A stretch of 38,658 nucleotides of DNA from Salinivenus sp. (GTDB taxonomy: Bacteria > Bacteroidota > Rhodothermia > Rhodothermales > Salinibacteraceae), in contig JAHENZ010000198.1 of assembly GCA_018609755.1 (NCBI GenBank), positions 1 through 38,658 of the forward strand. The letters run 5' to 3'. The notes under the pieces were generated by a model that saw only the letters and a list, made by a program, of their open reading frames with translations, had not been told where the DNA came from and did no database searches. Positions within the stretch are counted from its first letter, which is position 1. Every line of letters begins with the position of its first letter. Positions 16,464 through 25,357 of the stretch are shown here, piece by piece. A program made the translations under genes and the position numbers.

Positions 16464-17279
16464 ATGCGACGCTCTGATTTTTTCGGCCTTTTCGGCTTGC
16501 TTCTCGCCCTTTTGCTACCGCTTGGTTCAGCGACTGCTCAGTCGCCCGACACCAGCTACGCAGTAAGCAACGACTCGCTTCTGGCGCTCTACGAGGGGCT
16601 GCGAGTGGCAGACGTCTCCGACGGCATGGACGTGGTCGGGCTCCGCGATGTGGGGCTCATGGATCAGCGCATCCGGCCTCTCTGGCGCGACATCGAGTCG
16701 TTCGACCACCAGTTCGTCGGAATTGCCGTCACGGCCCGCTACGTGCCCACCAACGACCCGGTGCCCGACTCCACCTCGTACGAGAACTTTCAGGAGTGGG
16801 CGGGGCAGTGGTACAACGAAAAATCCCCCGAGCCCTTCGTGCAGCACATTGAAGAGGGCAGTGCCGTGGTGATCGATGCCAGTGGGGACGGGGACACGGG
16901 CTCGATCGGGTCTTACAACGCGCTTGCCTGGATGGGCGAGGGCATGACCGGTCTCGTGACGACCGGGGCCACCCGCGACACCGACGAGATCATCAAGCAG
17001 GACATTCCCCTCTATTACGATCCCCTTGAGCGCGGACGCGGCATTCGGCCCGGGCGCAACGAGTTTGAGTCGATGATGGAGCCGGTCGAAGTCGGCGGCG
17101 TGCTCGTCGAGCCCGGCGACGTGGTCGTGGGCGACGGTGACGGCGTGATCGTGGTCCCGCGCAAGTACGCCGTGCCGGTGGCGAAGGCCGCTCGGAAGGT
17201 GCTGCAGTCCGACAAGGAGGCCCGGCGGCAGCTCTACAAAGAGCTCGGTCGCCCAATGGACAATACCGTCGAGCAGTAG
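16464..17279 (+). CDS. Exported RraA-like (HMG/CHA-aldolase fold) protein
   Basis: The product has 271 residues. A clear signal peptide (MRRSDFFGLFGLLLALLLPL..., cleavage near ATAQ at 26) is followed by an RraA/MenG-like swivelling domain. The motifs are LRVADVSDGMDVVGL (46-60), GSIGSYNALAWMGEGMTG (146-163), VTTGATRDTDEI (165-176, with the Arg171-Asp172 pair that binds substrate and metal in HMG/CHA aldolases) and VVVGDGDGVIVVPR. RraA homologues are normally cytoplasmic aldolases or RNase E inhibitors, so the signal peptide points to a periplasmic or outer-membrane role, perhaps oxo-acid cleavage or decarboxylation. This is inference. It converges on the Ste24 gene with 26 bases between stops. 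Confidence 0.85.
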   Translation: MRRSDFFGLFGLLLALLLPLGSATAQSPDTSYAVSNDSLLALYEGLRVADVSDGMDVVGLRDVGLMDQRIRPLWRDIESFDHQFVGIAVTARYVPTNDPVPDSTSYENFQEWAGQWYNEKSPEPFVQHIEEGSAVVIDASGDGDTGSIGSYNALAWMGEGMTGLVTTGATRDTDEIIKQDIPLYYDPLERGRGIRPGRNEFESMMEPVEVGGVLVEPGDVVVGDGDGVIVVPRKYAVPVAKAARKVLQSDKEARRQLYKELGRPMDNTVEQ

Positions 17280-17305
17280 ACGGCATCGTTCTGGCGCGTC
17301 TCTCT

Positions 17306-18550
17306 TTATCCCGACGTCGGCGTCTTCCGGATGGAGGCAATGCGCTCCAGGAGCGGGGGATGCGAGTAGTCGAGCGTGACGGTGAGCGGGTGGGGCGTGA
17401 GATTGGAGAGATTGGTCTCGGCGAGGCGCTTGAGGCCGCTGACGAGCGTCTCGCCGCGGCCGGTCGTATTCACGGCAAACCGGTCGGCCTGGAATTCGTG
17501 GTGCCGCGACCAGGCGTTGAGGGGGAGGGAGAGCAGGAGGTCGACTGGTGAGTACAGCAGGCCGAAGAAGAGCAGGCCGGTGTACACGGCGGGCTGGTCG
17601 ACGTAGAAGGCCTCAAAGAGACCGTCGACCTGCAAGAAGACGGACAGCAGAAGGAAGAGAACGCCGGTCTGGATGACGCTGATGGCGATGCGCTGCGGGA
17701 TGTGGTGGAGCTTGTAGTGCCCCATCTCGTGCGCGACCACCGTTAGCAGTTCGTCCACCTCCAGTTGCTCCACCAGCGTGTCGAAGAGGACGATGCGCCG
17801 GTTTGCCCCGAAGCCCGTGAAGAAGGCATTTGCCTTGTTCGAGCGCCGCGAGCCGTCCATCACGTACACCTCGTTCACCGGGAAATCGACCGAGTCCGCG
17901 TAGGAGAAGATCGACTCGCGGAGCTCGCCCTCCTCCAGCGGCTCGAAGTCGTTGAAGAGCGGCATCAGATAGCGGGGGGCAAAGAACTGGAGGAGCAACA
18001 TCACCGCGGTCACCGCGACCCAGGCATACACCCAGCCGTACGGGCCGGTCGACTGAAAGAACCAGAGAATGGCGGCCAGCAGCGGCCCGCCGATGGCCAC
18101 GCCGAGCGCGAGACTCTTGAAGAGGTCCACCACGAAGGTTTTCGGCGTCGTTTCGTTGAAGCCGAAGCGCTCCTCGATCACGAACGTCGAGTAGATCGAG
18201 AACGGGAGGGAGAAGGCGCTTCGCCCAAGCACCAGCAGTCCGATGTAGAGCAGGCCCGTTATGATCGGTCCGAAGCCCCAGCCTCGAACGAGGGTATCCA
18301 GCCATTCAAAGCCGCCCGCGAACCAGAAGGTAAGGAGTACGGCAATGCCGAACGTAGAGGAGAGGAGCCCAAAGCGCGTTCGGGTGCGGGTGTAATCCTG
18401 CGCGCGTTCGTACTCCTCCTCGTCGAACGTGTCCCGAAACTCGTCCGGCAATTCCGGCTGCAGGTGGCGCAGGTTCAGCAGGTCCGAGACGACGTTCAAG
18501 GCGTACTCGGCCAGCAGGGCTGCGAGGATGACGACGGCGTAGAGGTTCAC
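17306..18550 (-). CDS. Ste24-type membrane zinc protease (M48 family, CAAX protease 1-like)
   Basis: The product has 414 residues from a GTG at 18550, a length that matches Ste24 proteins. Several membrane helices occur in the first 200 residues, followed by the zinc protease core: VVAHEMGHYKLHH (HExxH with His274, Glu275, His278) and the third ligand in RHHEFQADRFAV (Glu352). NKANAFFTGFG and RRIVLFDTLVEQL are family signatures. In bacteria these enzymes cut proteins within or next to the membrane and help quality control. True CAAX prenylation is not expected. The frame extends 57 codons upstream, but that part is translated low-complexity repeat (HPHTPTRPYA), so the GTG is preferred. It follows the amidohydrolase gene on the minus strand, separated by the repeat element at 18636-18757. 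Confidence 0.93.
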   Translation of the reverse strand: MNLYAVVILAALLAEYALNVVSDLLNLRHLQPELPDEFRDTFDEEEYERAQDYTRTRTRFGLLSSTFGIAVLLTFWFAGGFEWLDTLVRGWGFGPIITGLLYIGLLVLGRSAFSLPFSIYSTFVIEERFGFNETTPKTFVVDLFKSLALGVAIGGPLLAAILWFFQSTGPYGWVYAWVAVTAVMLLLQFFAPRYLMPLFNDFEPLEEGELRESIFSYADSVDFPVNEVYVMDGSRRSNKANAFFTGFGANRRIVLFDTLVEQLEVDELLTVVAHEMGHYKLHHIPQRIAISVIQTGVLFLLLSVFLQVDGLFEAFYVDQPAVYTGLLFFGLLYSPVDLLLSLPLNAWSRHHEFQADRFAVNTTGRGETLVSGLKRLAETNLSNLTPHPLTVTLDYSHPPLLERIASIRKTPTSG

Positions 18551-18635
18551 GGAGGCAGCAGTTGCACTATTGGCAGGAAAAGCGAGAATCAGGGGAGGAG
18601 CGAGTCCAATCTCGTCTGCTCCCGGTCCGATAGCG

Positions 18636-18757
18636 TAAGGGCGTGTGGGAGTGTGTGGGTGCGTGCGTCGGCTGCATGCCTTCCTCAGCTTGTTTTGCAT
18701 ATCCCCCGCAAACGCACACACTCACAAACGCCCATACACCCATACCCGAATACTCAA
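18636..18757. repeat. Low-complexity element: G-rich arm then C-rich arm
   Basis: The plus strand reads GGGCGTGTGGGAGTGTGTGG and similar words from 18639 to about 18668. After a unique centre of about 35 bases it reads in the opposite sense (ACGCACACACTCACAAACGC, CCATACACCCATACCC) to the end of the amidohydrolase gene. The arms are imperfect inverted copies. The C-rich arm ends at the last codons of that gene. This is the same architecture as at 1381-1575. Confidence 0.7.
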
Positions 18758-20475
18758 TCTTGAATCAGCCAGGCCCGATCGATGGCCCCATCGGTCACCC
18801 GGTAGAGAACCACCTGCGTGAAGGGGCGGTCGTGGTTGGGGAGGTCGTACAGCGTTTCGTGGGCCGTCACTGTATTCCCAATCGTCGTGTGGTAATGAAG
18901 CTGTCCGTGAAGTGTTGTAGCCGTATCGAGAAGGGGACGGTACTGCGCCGCGAGGGTGTCGCGCCCTGTTGTAAGCGGGGTATTTGGATGCTCGTACACC
19001 GCTACGTCCGGAGCAAAGGCGTCGAGGAAGGCCGTTGCATCGTGGGTGTTGAAGGCATTCTGGGCCTGAAGGAGCACCTCTTCGGGCGTGCGGGGCACCA
19101 GCGCATCCGGAGCGAAGACACGTCCCTTTTTTACGATCCGGTGGATGGACCGCGTGTGGGTGACGTCTACAAAGGGATTTTTATTTAGGACGACCAGGTC
19201 CGCCTGCTGCCCGGCCGCCAGTTGGCCCAGGTCTTCGGACCGATTCATCAGACGGGCGCCTCCGGCAGTGGCCGTGGTCAGGACCTCGCGCGGCGTGAGG
19301 CCGGCGGCCTGCATGAGGTCGAACTCGCGGAAGAGGGCCGGGCCGTGCGGCGTGCCGATGTTGCCGGCGTCGGTCCCGGCGGCAATGGCGACTCCCGCAT
19401 CGTGCAGTCGCTTGAGGTTGCGCAGGGCCGTGGTATCCGACGGAACGGCGGGCGCCTCGGCGATGCGCTGACGGAAGCCGCGGGGCACGAGCGAGTCAGG
19501 AAGCGTGCGGAGATCGGTGAGGGATTGGATGACCTCCTTTTGCCCGATTCTATGTTCGGGGAGCGTCAGGTCCAGCTGCTGGGCAAACGTTTCCCGGTAG
19601 CGCTCGCGCACCATGAGGGTCGGGATGTAGAGCACATCCTCCTCCAAGAGCAACTGCACGAAATTGTCGTCCACCGGCTCATCGAAGACGCTATGGACCA
19701 GAATGTCGGCTCCAGCCTCGACGGCTGCCCGAGCCGTTTCGAGTGCGGTTGCGTGCACCGCCACGCGTTTGCCGGCGGCGTGCGCCTCGTCCACCGTTGC
19801 GTCCACGACCGGGCGGTAGCTGGCGGGGGAGTCGCCCGCCGTGATGTACCAGATCTTGATGAGATCGACGCCGGCGTTCACCTGCTCCTGTACTTCGGTG
19901 CGGGCCGCTTCGGGCGTCGTAATTTGCAGAATGGGCGGGTCGCCCGTGTCGAGCCGAGGACGCGAGACACTGGAGATGAGCGGTCCGGCCGTGACCACGG
20001 TAGGGGCCGTCGCCGTCGTGTCGGCGCGGGCCCGGACGTCGAGATTCCACATCGGCCCGCCCACGTCGACCACGCTCGTCACGCCGCTCCGCAGATAGCG
20101 CCGAAACGTGTCCGGCAGGCGCTCTTTGATCCGGCGCAATTCCTCAGGGTAGGGGCGCTTGCTCCGCAGGTCCAGGGCGTCGGGGCGCGTGTAGAGGCCT
20201 CCGCTCTGAAAGAAGTGCACGTGCCCGTCGATGAGGCCCGGAATCACGTATTTGTCCGGGAGTTCGTGTACGGTGGCATTTTCCGGGACCGCCACTTCGC
20301 TCGACGGGCCCAAAGCAGTAATGCGGCCGTCGTTCATCACGATGGTCGCATCGTTGATGACGGTCGAGTCGGCCGGGTTGAGCGTGGTGGGACCCACGAG
20401 GGCCGTGGGCTGAGCCCTGGCCGTGGAGACGAGAAGGAAGAAGAGCAGGCCGACGTGTGCGACACGACGAATCAT
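18754..20475 (-). CDS. Exported metal-dependent amidohydrolase with C-terminal NTF2/SnoaL-like domain
   Basis: The product has 573 residues. The signal peptide is MIRRVAHVGLLFFLLVSTARA, cleaved before QPTALV. The amidohydrolase barrel (about 22-455, imidazolonepropionase/prolidase-like subgroup) has the metal ligands in IDGHVHFF (His85, His87), IKIW (Lys207), HATAL (His241), VHSV (His261) and AGTDAG (Asp369), so both metal sites look intact. Residues about 462-573 (PEEVLLQAQNAFNTHDATAF, GRDTLAAQYRPLL, VLYRVTDGAIDRAWLIQD) are a SnoaL/NTF2-like cone fold, an unusual addition. Exported relatives hydrolyse peptides, cyclic imides or lactams; the substrate here is unknown. The start ATG at 20475 gives the signal peptide. 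It may be co-transcribed with the protease downstream. Confidence 0.88.
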   Translation of the reverse strand: MIRRVAHVGLLFFLLVSTARAQPTALVGPTTLNPADSTVINDATIVMNDGRITALGPSSEVAVPENATVHELPDKYVIPGLIDGHVHFFQSGGLYTRPDALDLRSKRPYPEELRRIKERLPDTFRRYLRSGVTSVVDVGGPMWNLDVRARADTTATAPTVVTAGPLISSVSRPRLDTGDPPILQITTPEAARTEVQEQVNAGVDLIKIWYITAGDSPASYRPVVDATVDEAHAAGKRVAVHATALETARAAVEAGADILVHSVFDEPVDDNFVQLLLEEDVLYIPTLMVRERYRETFAQQLDLTLPEHRIGQKEVIQSLTDLRTLPDSLVPRGFRQRIAEAPAVPSDTTALRNLKRLHDAGVAIAAGTDAGNIGTPHGPALFREFDLMQAAGLTPREVLTTATAGGARLMNRSEDLGQLAAGQQADLVVLNKNPFVDVTHTRSIHRIVKKGRVFAPDALVPRTPEEVLLQAQNAFNTHDATAFLDAFAPDVAVYEHPNTPLTTGRDTLAAQYRPLLDTATTLHGQLHYHTTIGNTVTAHETLYDLPNHDRPFTQVVLYRVTDGAIDRAWLIQD

Positions 20476-20951
20476 GGGACGGAAGGGGGGAATCGAAAAT
20501 CAGGAGGGAAGATGATGGCCCGCAGTTGACGCACGAAGATCAACAGATCCGTTTTGGTACGAGATCCGTAGTTTCAGAGGGGACGAGGGGGCGCCTTGAG
20601 ACTCGGAGGTGAGCAGAGACAGGTCTCCTATTTCCTGAAGGGAGAGAGTCTCCATTGTCACTGCTCACGGTCACACACTTCAAGTGATGGGCAAGACACC
20701 GTGACCGTCCAGGAGGTGCCTGAAGACGGAAGATTTGAAAGACGAACGGGTGTTCTTCCTCCGACCGGGCGATCATTTTAATCTCGGCACGCGAACGGTG
20801 ATCTCGAATCCCCTTCAGAATCCGTAGAATACGTCGTGTTGGGAAATTTTTGTCAACGGGATACTACTTTCATCCGTCGTGACGTTGTTTTTGCGGGAAA
20901 AATGACAACCACCCTACAAAATCCAATTTCCGTTCCTGACGGCGCCGATTT
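20476..20951. other. 476-base divergent intergenic region
   Basis: It lies between divergent starts of the amidohydrolase and ATP-grasp genes. No supported gene is present. An inverted repeat, ACGGTCAC (20667-20674) and GTGACCGT (20701-20708), could be a regulator site or hairpin. The AT-richer stretch at 20845-20935 is the likeliest promoter zone for the ATP-grasp gene. Confidence 0.6.
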
Positions 20952-22025
20952 ATGCCGAACCCCGTGCAATCACTGAAGAGGGAAGCCGGGGAGTGGCGGT
21001 TTTCCATGCAGAAGACCCACCTTATCCTCAGTCATCTCTACCTTCTCCCGTGGTTTGCACGCCAGTTCATGGGGTGCGAGCTTCCTCTCCGTCCCTTTCT
21101 GGACGCCAACCCAAGCCTTGAGCTTGGCGGCCTCCCGATTGCGCCGAAGCACACCCGTTACGGAGACGCTCCGCCCTATCTGCCGAGCCTGATGATCGAC
21201 GACGCCACTGATCGCTCGTCGATTGCGGAATTTGCGGACGCGCATTCATTTCCGCTCGTGTTGAAACCGCTTTTTGGGGCTCACAGCCGGGGGGTGCGGA
21301 AGCTCATGGACCGAGACGAATTGCAGGCCATTTCGGCGGAAGAGCCGATGATTCTGCAGCCCTATGTGGACGCGCCGAAGGAGTACGGCATCAACGTGAT
21401 TCGCGTCGGGCCGCGGATCAAGATCTACGGCCTCACGGAAATCACGCTTCGGGCCGTATGGGGCGACGGCACACGCTCGCTCGACGTGCTCGTGCGGGAC
21501 GAATACGGGGACGACGTGGCCGAAACGCTCGACGATGGGGACTGGGTCCCGGACGAGGGCTGTTACGTGCCCCTGCAAACGGCGGCGGACGTGCAGGGCG
21601 GAAGCTCCTTTCGGGACATCACCGACGAGGTGACGCCGGCGCTCCGGGAAACATGTCAGGATGCCGCCGACCAAATCGATCTCCGGTTCGGTCGCTTCGA
21701 CGTGAAGGCTCCGTCACTATCGGCCCTCAAAGACGGCGAGTTCTACGTCATGGAGGCCAACGGCTCCCCGTCGCTCGACCTCACACTTTACGATGATGCC
21801 CATTCCCTCTCCGTCAAGATTGAGCGTCTACGCGCCCACTGGGATCAGTTTTTTCAGCAAGCCCAGCCCTGTCATTCCTGCAACCAGAACAGTTGGCGAC
21901 TGCTCTCGCACCTCCTTTGGTTCCTCCTGTCGCCGAAAGAGTGTGCGGTCTCATCCTGGAATGAAGTCGATGACCGTGAACTCGCTGCGGGTGCCGAGGC
22001 GGAACGGCGGGCCCCACGTGGCTGA
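20952..22025 (+). CDS. ATP-grasp ligase-like enzyme (RimK/D-Ala ligase-like)
   Basis: The product has 357 residues. ATP-grasp enzymes join a carboxylate to an amine or thiol using ATP. The ATP-binding half is seen in FPLVLKPLFGAHSRGVRKL (100-118, Lys105 and the Gly-rich loop) and MILQPYVDAPKEYGINVIRV (133-152). Metal ligands are in RFDVKAP (Asp250) and FYVMEANGSPSLDLTLYD (Glu268, Asn270). The N-terminal 95 residues would be the pre-ATP-grasp fold. The substrate cannot be told; RimK-like amino-acid ligases and cyclic-peptide makers are both possible. The final 45 or so residues (from about 305) look unlike the family, rich in Cys, Trp and then Ala/Arg, and the last 75 bases overlap the convergent phosphoesterase gene. 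An original stop may have been lost. Met19 (21006) is an alternative start. Confidence 0.75.
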   Translation: MPNPVQSLKREAGEWRFSMQKTHLILSHLYLLPWFARQFMGCELPLRPFLDANPSLELGGLPIAPKHTRYGDAPPYLPSLMIDDATDRSSIAEFADAHSFPLVLKPLFGAHSRGVRKLMDRDELQAISAEEPMILQPYVDAPKEYGINVIRVGPRIKIYGLTEITLRAVWGDGTRSLDVLVRDEYGDDVAETLDDGDWVPDEGCYVPLQTAADVQGGSSFRDITDEVTPALRETCQDAADQIDLRFGRFDVKAPSLSALKDGEFYVMEANGSPSLDLTLYDDAHSLSVKIERLRAHWDQFFQQAQPCHSCNQNSWRLLSHLLWFLLSPKECAVSSWNEVDDRELAAGAEAERRAPRG

Positions 22026-22988
22026 GCCCTGACTCACGTGTAGCATCGTGCGGTCGTACCAGTGCGAGCCGGTGACGTGCGGAAACTCGATGTAGCCAAG
22101 GTAGCCAAGGGGCCAGATCTGCCCGTTGTGCACGTGGCCGCAGAGAATGGCATCCGGCGTCGCCGAGAGCAACGTGTCGATCTTTTCCGGCTTGTGTTTT
22201 AGCACGACGCGCGGACGGCGGGCGTTCTGAAAATCCTCCGCGAGCGACGTGCTCTCCTCGTCCGTGGTACGGAATCCGATGCCGAGAAAGCTAGCCGCGT
22301 CCGTCTCCTCGACTGCCCCTTCCAGCGGGGTTACGCCAATCGCGCGCAGGGCGTCGAGCAGGTCGTCCCGCTCCGTGTAGCTGTCGTGATTGCCCGAGAT
22401 GAAGTACACCGGCACGTCAAACGCCTGTAGCGGCGTCACGAGGTCGGCATCCACCGGCTCCATGCCGTCGAGCAGGTCGCCCGTGATGACGACGCAGTCC
22501 GGGCGGTAGTGGCTCGCCTTTCGCACAATGCGAGCGAGGTCGCGCTTCGACCAGATGTCGCCGACGTGGAGGTCCGTGAGCTGGAGGAGGCGCAGCGAAT
22601 GGTCGTAGTTGCCCTCTACGCGACGGTAACAGGCCTTCGGGTGCTTTGCACGATAGTAGCCCACTCCCCCAAGCAGGCCCGCCGACAGCCAGACCGTGCC
22701 GTCGCCAATCAGAAAACCGGAAAATTCCAGCAGAGACTGGCCGACGAACGCGAGGCCGGCGAGAAACGCGAGGCCCGTCCACACGAAGGCCGTACGGACG
22801 AGGAAGCGCGTGACGGTATTGCGCGGGGCTTTGATGAGAGCGTATCCGGCCACCGTAAGCCCGCCCAAGAGGCCAATCGCAAGATCGCCGGAAAGTGGCT
22901 GTGTGCATTGGATGAGGGCGTAGTGGAGCCCGAGAAAGAGGCTCCCCACGAAGATGGCGATGTGGCCGAAGACCGTAATGCCGGGCAT
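21951..22988 (-). CDS. Membrane-anchored metallophosphoesterase (YkuE/YaeI-like)
   Basis: The product has 345 residues. Four hydrophobic helices occupy about 5-110, then a calcineurin-like phosphoesterase domain follows with all metal motifs: LTDLHVGD (Asp139, His141), ITGDLLDG (Asp171), ISGNHDSY (Asn200, His201, Asp202), LKHKP (His265) and LCGHVHNGQIWP (His285, His287). The arrangement resembles bacterial membrane phosphodiesterases acting on phospholipid-linked substrates such as UDP-diacylglucosamine-type lipids or lipid pyrophosphates. The sequence does not fix the substrate. The start is the ATG at 22988. The gene is convergent with and overlaps the tail of the ATP-grasp gene by 75 bases. 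Confidence 0.88.
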   Translation of the reverse strand: MPGITVFGHIAIFVGSLFLGLHYALIQCTQPLSGDLAIGLLGGLTVAGYALIKAPRNTVTRFLVRTAFVWTGLAFLAGLAFVGQSLLEFSGFLIGDGTVWLSAGLLGGVGYYRAKHPKACYRRVEGNYDHSLRLLQLTDLHVGDIWSKRDLARIVRKASHYRPDCVVITGDLLDGMEPVDADLVTPLQAFDVPVYFISGNHDSYTERDDLLDALRAIGVTPLEGAVEETDAASFLGIGFRTTDEESTSLAEDFQNARRPRVVLKHKPEKIDTLLSATPDAILCGHVHNGQIWPLGYLGYIEFPHVTGSHWYDRTMLHVSQGSATWGPPFRLGTRSEFTVIDFIPG

Positions 22989-23203
22989 GCAGGGTGGGGG
23001 CTGCAGAAAAGGAATAGAAAAAGCCGAAGGGAAGAGACTCCTCTTTGTCCTTCAGGGGTGCGACTGCTCCTGTACCGTACCGTAGATAGATTTCTCCGTT
23101 TCGCCGAGGGAAAAACAATCGCGAAACAGCACTGGCTTTAAGAAATCATCATCTGGACGAGCGAACTTTCTGGAGAGAGATCAGCTTTAAATTATTCCTC
23201 TTT

Positions 23204-23223
23204 TTGACTGACTGGTCAGTCAA
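23204..23223. promoter_or_regulatory. TetR-family operator overlapping the tetR leader
   Basis: TTGACTGAC and GTCAGTCAA are perfect inverted arms of 9 bases around a TG centre. The palindrome ends 4 bases before the TetR start codon. Its size, symmetry and position are those of autoregulatory TetR-family operators, so repression of the downstream export operon by its own regulator is strongly suggested. Confidence 0.85.
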
Positions 23224-23227
23224 TATT

Positions 23228-23833
23228 ATGCCAACGTCTTCTGAACGACGCACGCAGATTCGAGAGGCAGCCCTGCGTGTTTTTGCCAGAAAGGGATATC
23301 AGGCCACCGTCGTGGAGGACGTGGCCGAGGAGGCGGGGGTGAGCAAGGGAACCATTTACACCTACTTCGACCGGAAGGAAGAGCTGTTGGGGGCGGTGTA
23401 CGAAGGGATGTTCGAGGAGATGGAGGCCCGTCAGGCCCAGATTCTGGAAAGTGATCGTTCTCCTCTTGAGAAGATTCGGGCGTTGCTCCACGACTTCGTG
23501 GAGATTGTAGGAGGACAGGAGGGGCGAGCCCAGGTGCTCCTCGACATCTGGGTGGCCGGGATGAGAGACCCCGATCGGTTTGACATCAACTTTGCCGAGG
23601 CGTACGCCCAGTACCGTGCCCTTCTGCGCGACCTGTTACGAGAGGCGAAGTCGCGAGGCGAGGTGCCCGACGATCTTCCCGACGTAGCCCCCTCCGTACT
23701 CATCGGTGCCATCGACGGATTGCTTCTCCAGTGGCTCCTCGACCCCGATAGCGTGGACTTTCCCGGGTCTGCCGACGACGTGCTCAACGTGCTGTACCGG
23801 GGCGTCGCGGCCAACGATGGTGCTGGCGGTTGA
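23228..23833 (+). CDS. TetR/AcrR-family repressor of the export operon
   Basis: The product has 201 residues. The N-terminal helix-turn-helix domain (about 8-55) reads RREAAL-type helix 1, then EDVAEEAGVSKGTIYTYFDRKEEL, the standard TetR recognition-helix pattern. The C-terminal ligand domain (about 56-195) is helical and not conserved. It begins at the ATG at 23228, immediately after the palindrome at 23204-23223; a TTG at 23204 lies inside the palindrome and is rejected as start. Downstream on the same strand are the four parts of a tripartite ABC exporter, so this protein most likely represses its own operon until a toxic or signalling ligand binds. The ligand is unknown. Confidence 0.93.
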   Translation: MPTSSERRTQIREAALRVFARKGYQATVVEDVAEEAGVSKGTIYTYFDRKEELLGAVYEGMFEEMEARQAQILESDRSPLEKIRALLHDFVEIVGGQEGRAQVLLDIWVAGMRDPDRFDINFAEAYAQYRALLRDLLREAKSRGEVPDDLPDVAPSVLIGAIDGLLLQWLLDPDSVDFPGSADDVLNVLYRGVAANDGAGG

Positions 23834-23892
23834 CGCTTCTCTTGCTTCGCCGTATCGTAAATATTGCATTTCGAGATCAAAAGGCAATTCTC

Positions 23893-25281
23893 ATGTCTGG
23901 CCGTTCGTCACTTCTCCGGATCGTCGCGCTCGGACTTGGAATTTTTCAGATGACGGGGGGCGTGTTGAGTGCGGAGGCGCAGTCCACCAATCGGGCCGAC
24001 ACCCTGACGGCGGATGCGGCGGTCCGGCGCGCGCTCACGGACAATCCACGGGTGCAGTCCGCTCGGCAGCAGCGCTCGGCCGCCGCGGCATCGGTACGGG
24101 AGGCGAGGAGCGACTGGTTTCCCGTGGTGGAGGGGCAGGCCCGCTTCCGGCGCCTCAGCGACAACGTCGACTACACGGTTGATTTTCCTTCTCTTCCGGG
24201 AGGCGGGGGCGGGGAATCCGTGACGTTCGCCCCGGCCATTTTGAATCGCTACGCCGCACAGGCTCGGGTGGAACAGCCCCTCTTCACCGGCTTCCGCATT
24301 CCGAATCGGTTGAATGCGGCACAGGCTCAGACGCGGGCCGCCCGTGCTGAGGTGGAAGCGACCCGGACGACCGTCGCCTACGAGACGCGGGTCGCGTACT
24401 GGCGGCTCTACGAGGCCCAGGCCCGCGAACGGGCCGCGACCGATGCCCTCCGGCAGATCAAGCGGCGGTTGACGGACGTGCAGAATCGTCAGGCCGAAGG
24501 CATGGCCACGGAGACCGATGTTCTTCGCGTGCGGGCCCGGCGGGATCAGGTGCGGGTCGAGCAGATCCAGGCGGCGAACGAAGTGCAAACCGCTCGCCGC
24601 CGGCTCAACGACAAGCTGAGCCGCCCGCTCGATGCTCCGGTCGTGCTGGCGGATACGGTGACGCTCGACGATTCGGCAGTGCGGGACTCGAATCTCGTCG
24701 CACAGGCCCGAACGCAGCGTGGAGACCTGGAGGCTCTTCGACAGACGATACAGGCGCGGTCGGCAGAGGTAGACGGTGCGCAGTCCGGCTGGTATCCGCA
24801 GGTCTCTCTGTTCGGGTCGTATCTCTACGCCCGGCCAAACGAGCAGCTGTTTCCGCCGGAGGATCAGTTTGAAGGCTCGTGGGAGGCCGGGGTCACTCTT
24901 TCCTGGCGGCTGTCGATGGGCGGGCGAACGGACGCGGCGGCCGATCGGGCGCGGGCGCGTAGGCTGGCGGCGGAGTACGAGTTGCAGGACCGGCGAGAGG
25001 CCGTGACTGTCGAGGTGCGGACGCAGGTGCAGAATGTGCGGCAGGCGCGCGAAGCGGTTATCGCCGCAGAGACGAGCGTGCAGAGTGCACAGGAGGCCTA
25101 CCGGTCCACGCAGTCGCGCTACGAGGAGGGGATGGTCGTCGTGTCGGACCTTCTGGACGCCGAGCAGGCCCTCCGCCAATCTCGGGCCCGCCTGGCCACC
25201 GCTCAGGCCGAGTATGCACGTGCCCAGGCGGCGCTCGATCGGGCACTCGGGCGGGGCACGGAGGCGGCATTGCCCGAATGA
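23893..25281 (+). CDS. TolC-family outer-membrane efflux protein
   Basis: The product has 462 residues. The signal peptide is about 1-29 ([20 protein letters not shown], cleavage near AEAQ). Two OEP (outer-membrane efflux protein) repeats follow, with long heptad helices such as [20 protein letters not shown] and [20 protein letters not shown] in the first half and [22 protein letters not shown] in the second. Two barrel-strand segments occur near 70-110 and 280-325 ([13 protein letters not shown]). The protein would form the trimeric channel that carries substrate across the outer membrane. The start ATG at 23893 is the one with the signal peptide, 60 bases after tetR. It is the second gene of the export operon. 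Confidence 0.93.
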   Translation: MSGRSSLLRIVALGLGIFQMTGGVLSAEAQSTNRADTLTADAAVRRALTDNPRVQSARQQRSAAAASVREARSDWFPVVEGQARFRRLSDNVDYTVDFPSLPGGGGGESVTFAPAILNRYAAQARVEQPLFTGFRIPNRLNAAQAQTRAARAEVEATRTTVAYETRVAYWRLYEAQARERAATDALRQIKRRLTDVQNRQAEGMATETDVLRVRARRDQVRVEQIQAANEVQTARRRLNDKLSRPLDAPVVLADTVTLDDSAVRDSNLVAQARTQRGDLEALRQTIQARSAEVDGAQSGWYPQVSLFGSYLYARPNEQLFPPEDQFEGSWEAGVTLSWRLSMGGRTDAAADRARARRLAAEYELQDRREAVTVEVRTQVQNVRQAREAVIAAETSVQSAQEAYRSTQSRYEEGMVVVSDLLDAEQALRQSRARLATAQAEYARAQAALDRALGRGTEAALPE

Positions 25282-25357
25282 ATTGCTATTTTCGACGACC
25301 GCCGACCGGTTCATCACAGAGAGCAGCATCCCCCAACGGTCCCATCCTTTGACTGTC

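Noticed and set aside
17278-17306. AGACG/CGTCT hairpin followed by CTCTTTAT between the RraA-like and Ste24 genes
   Set aside because: Only five base pairs with a loop of about 14 bases and a poor T-run, too weak to call a terminator.
20540-20781. Small frames on both strands upstream of the ATP-grasp gene
   Set aside because: They overlap each other on opposite strands and show no recognisable sequence; a regulatory region is more likely.
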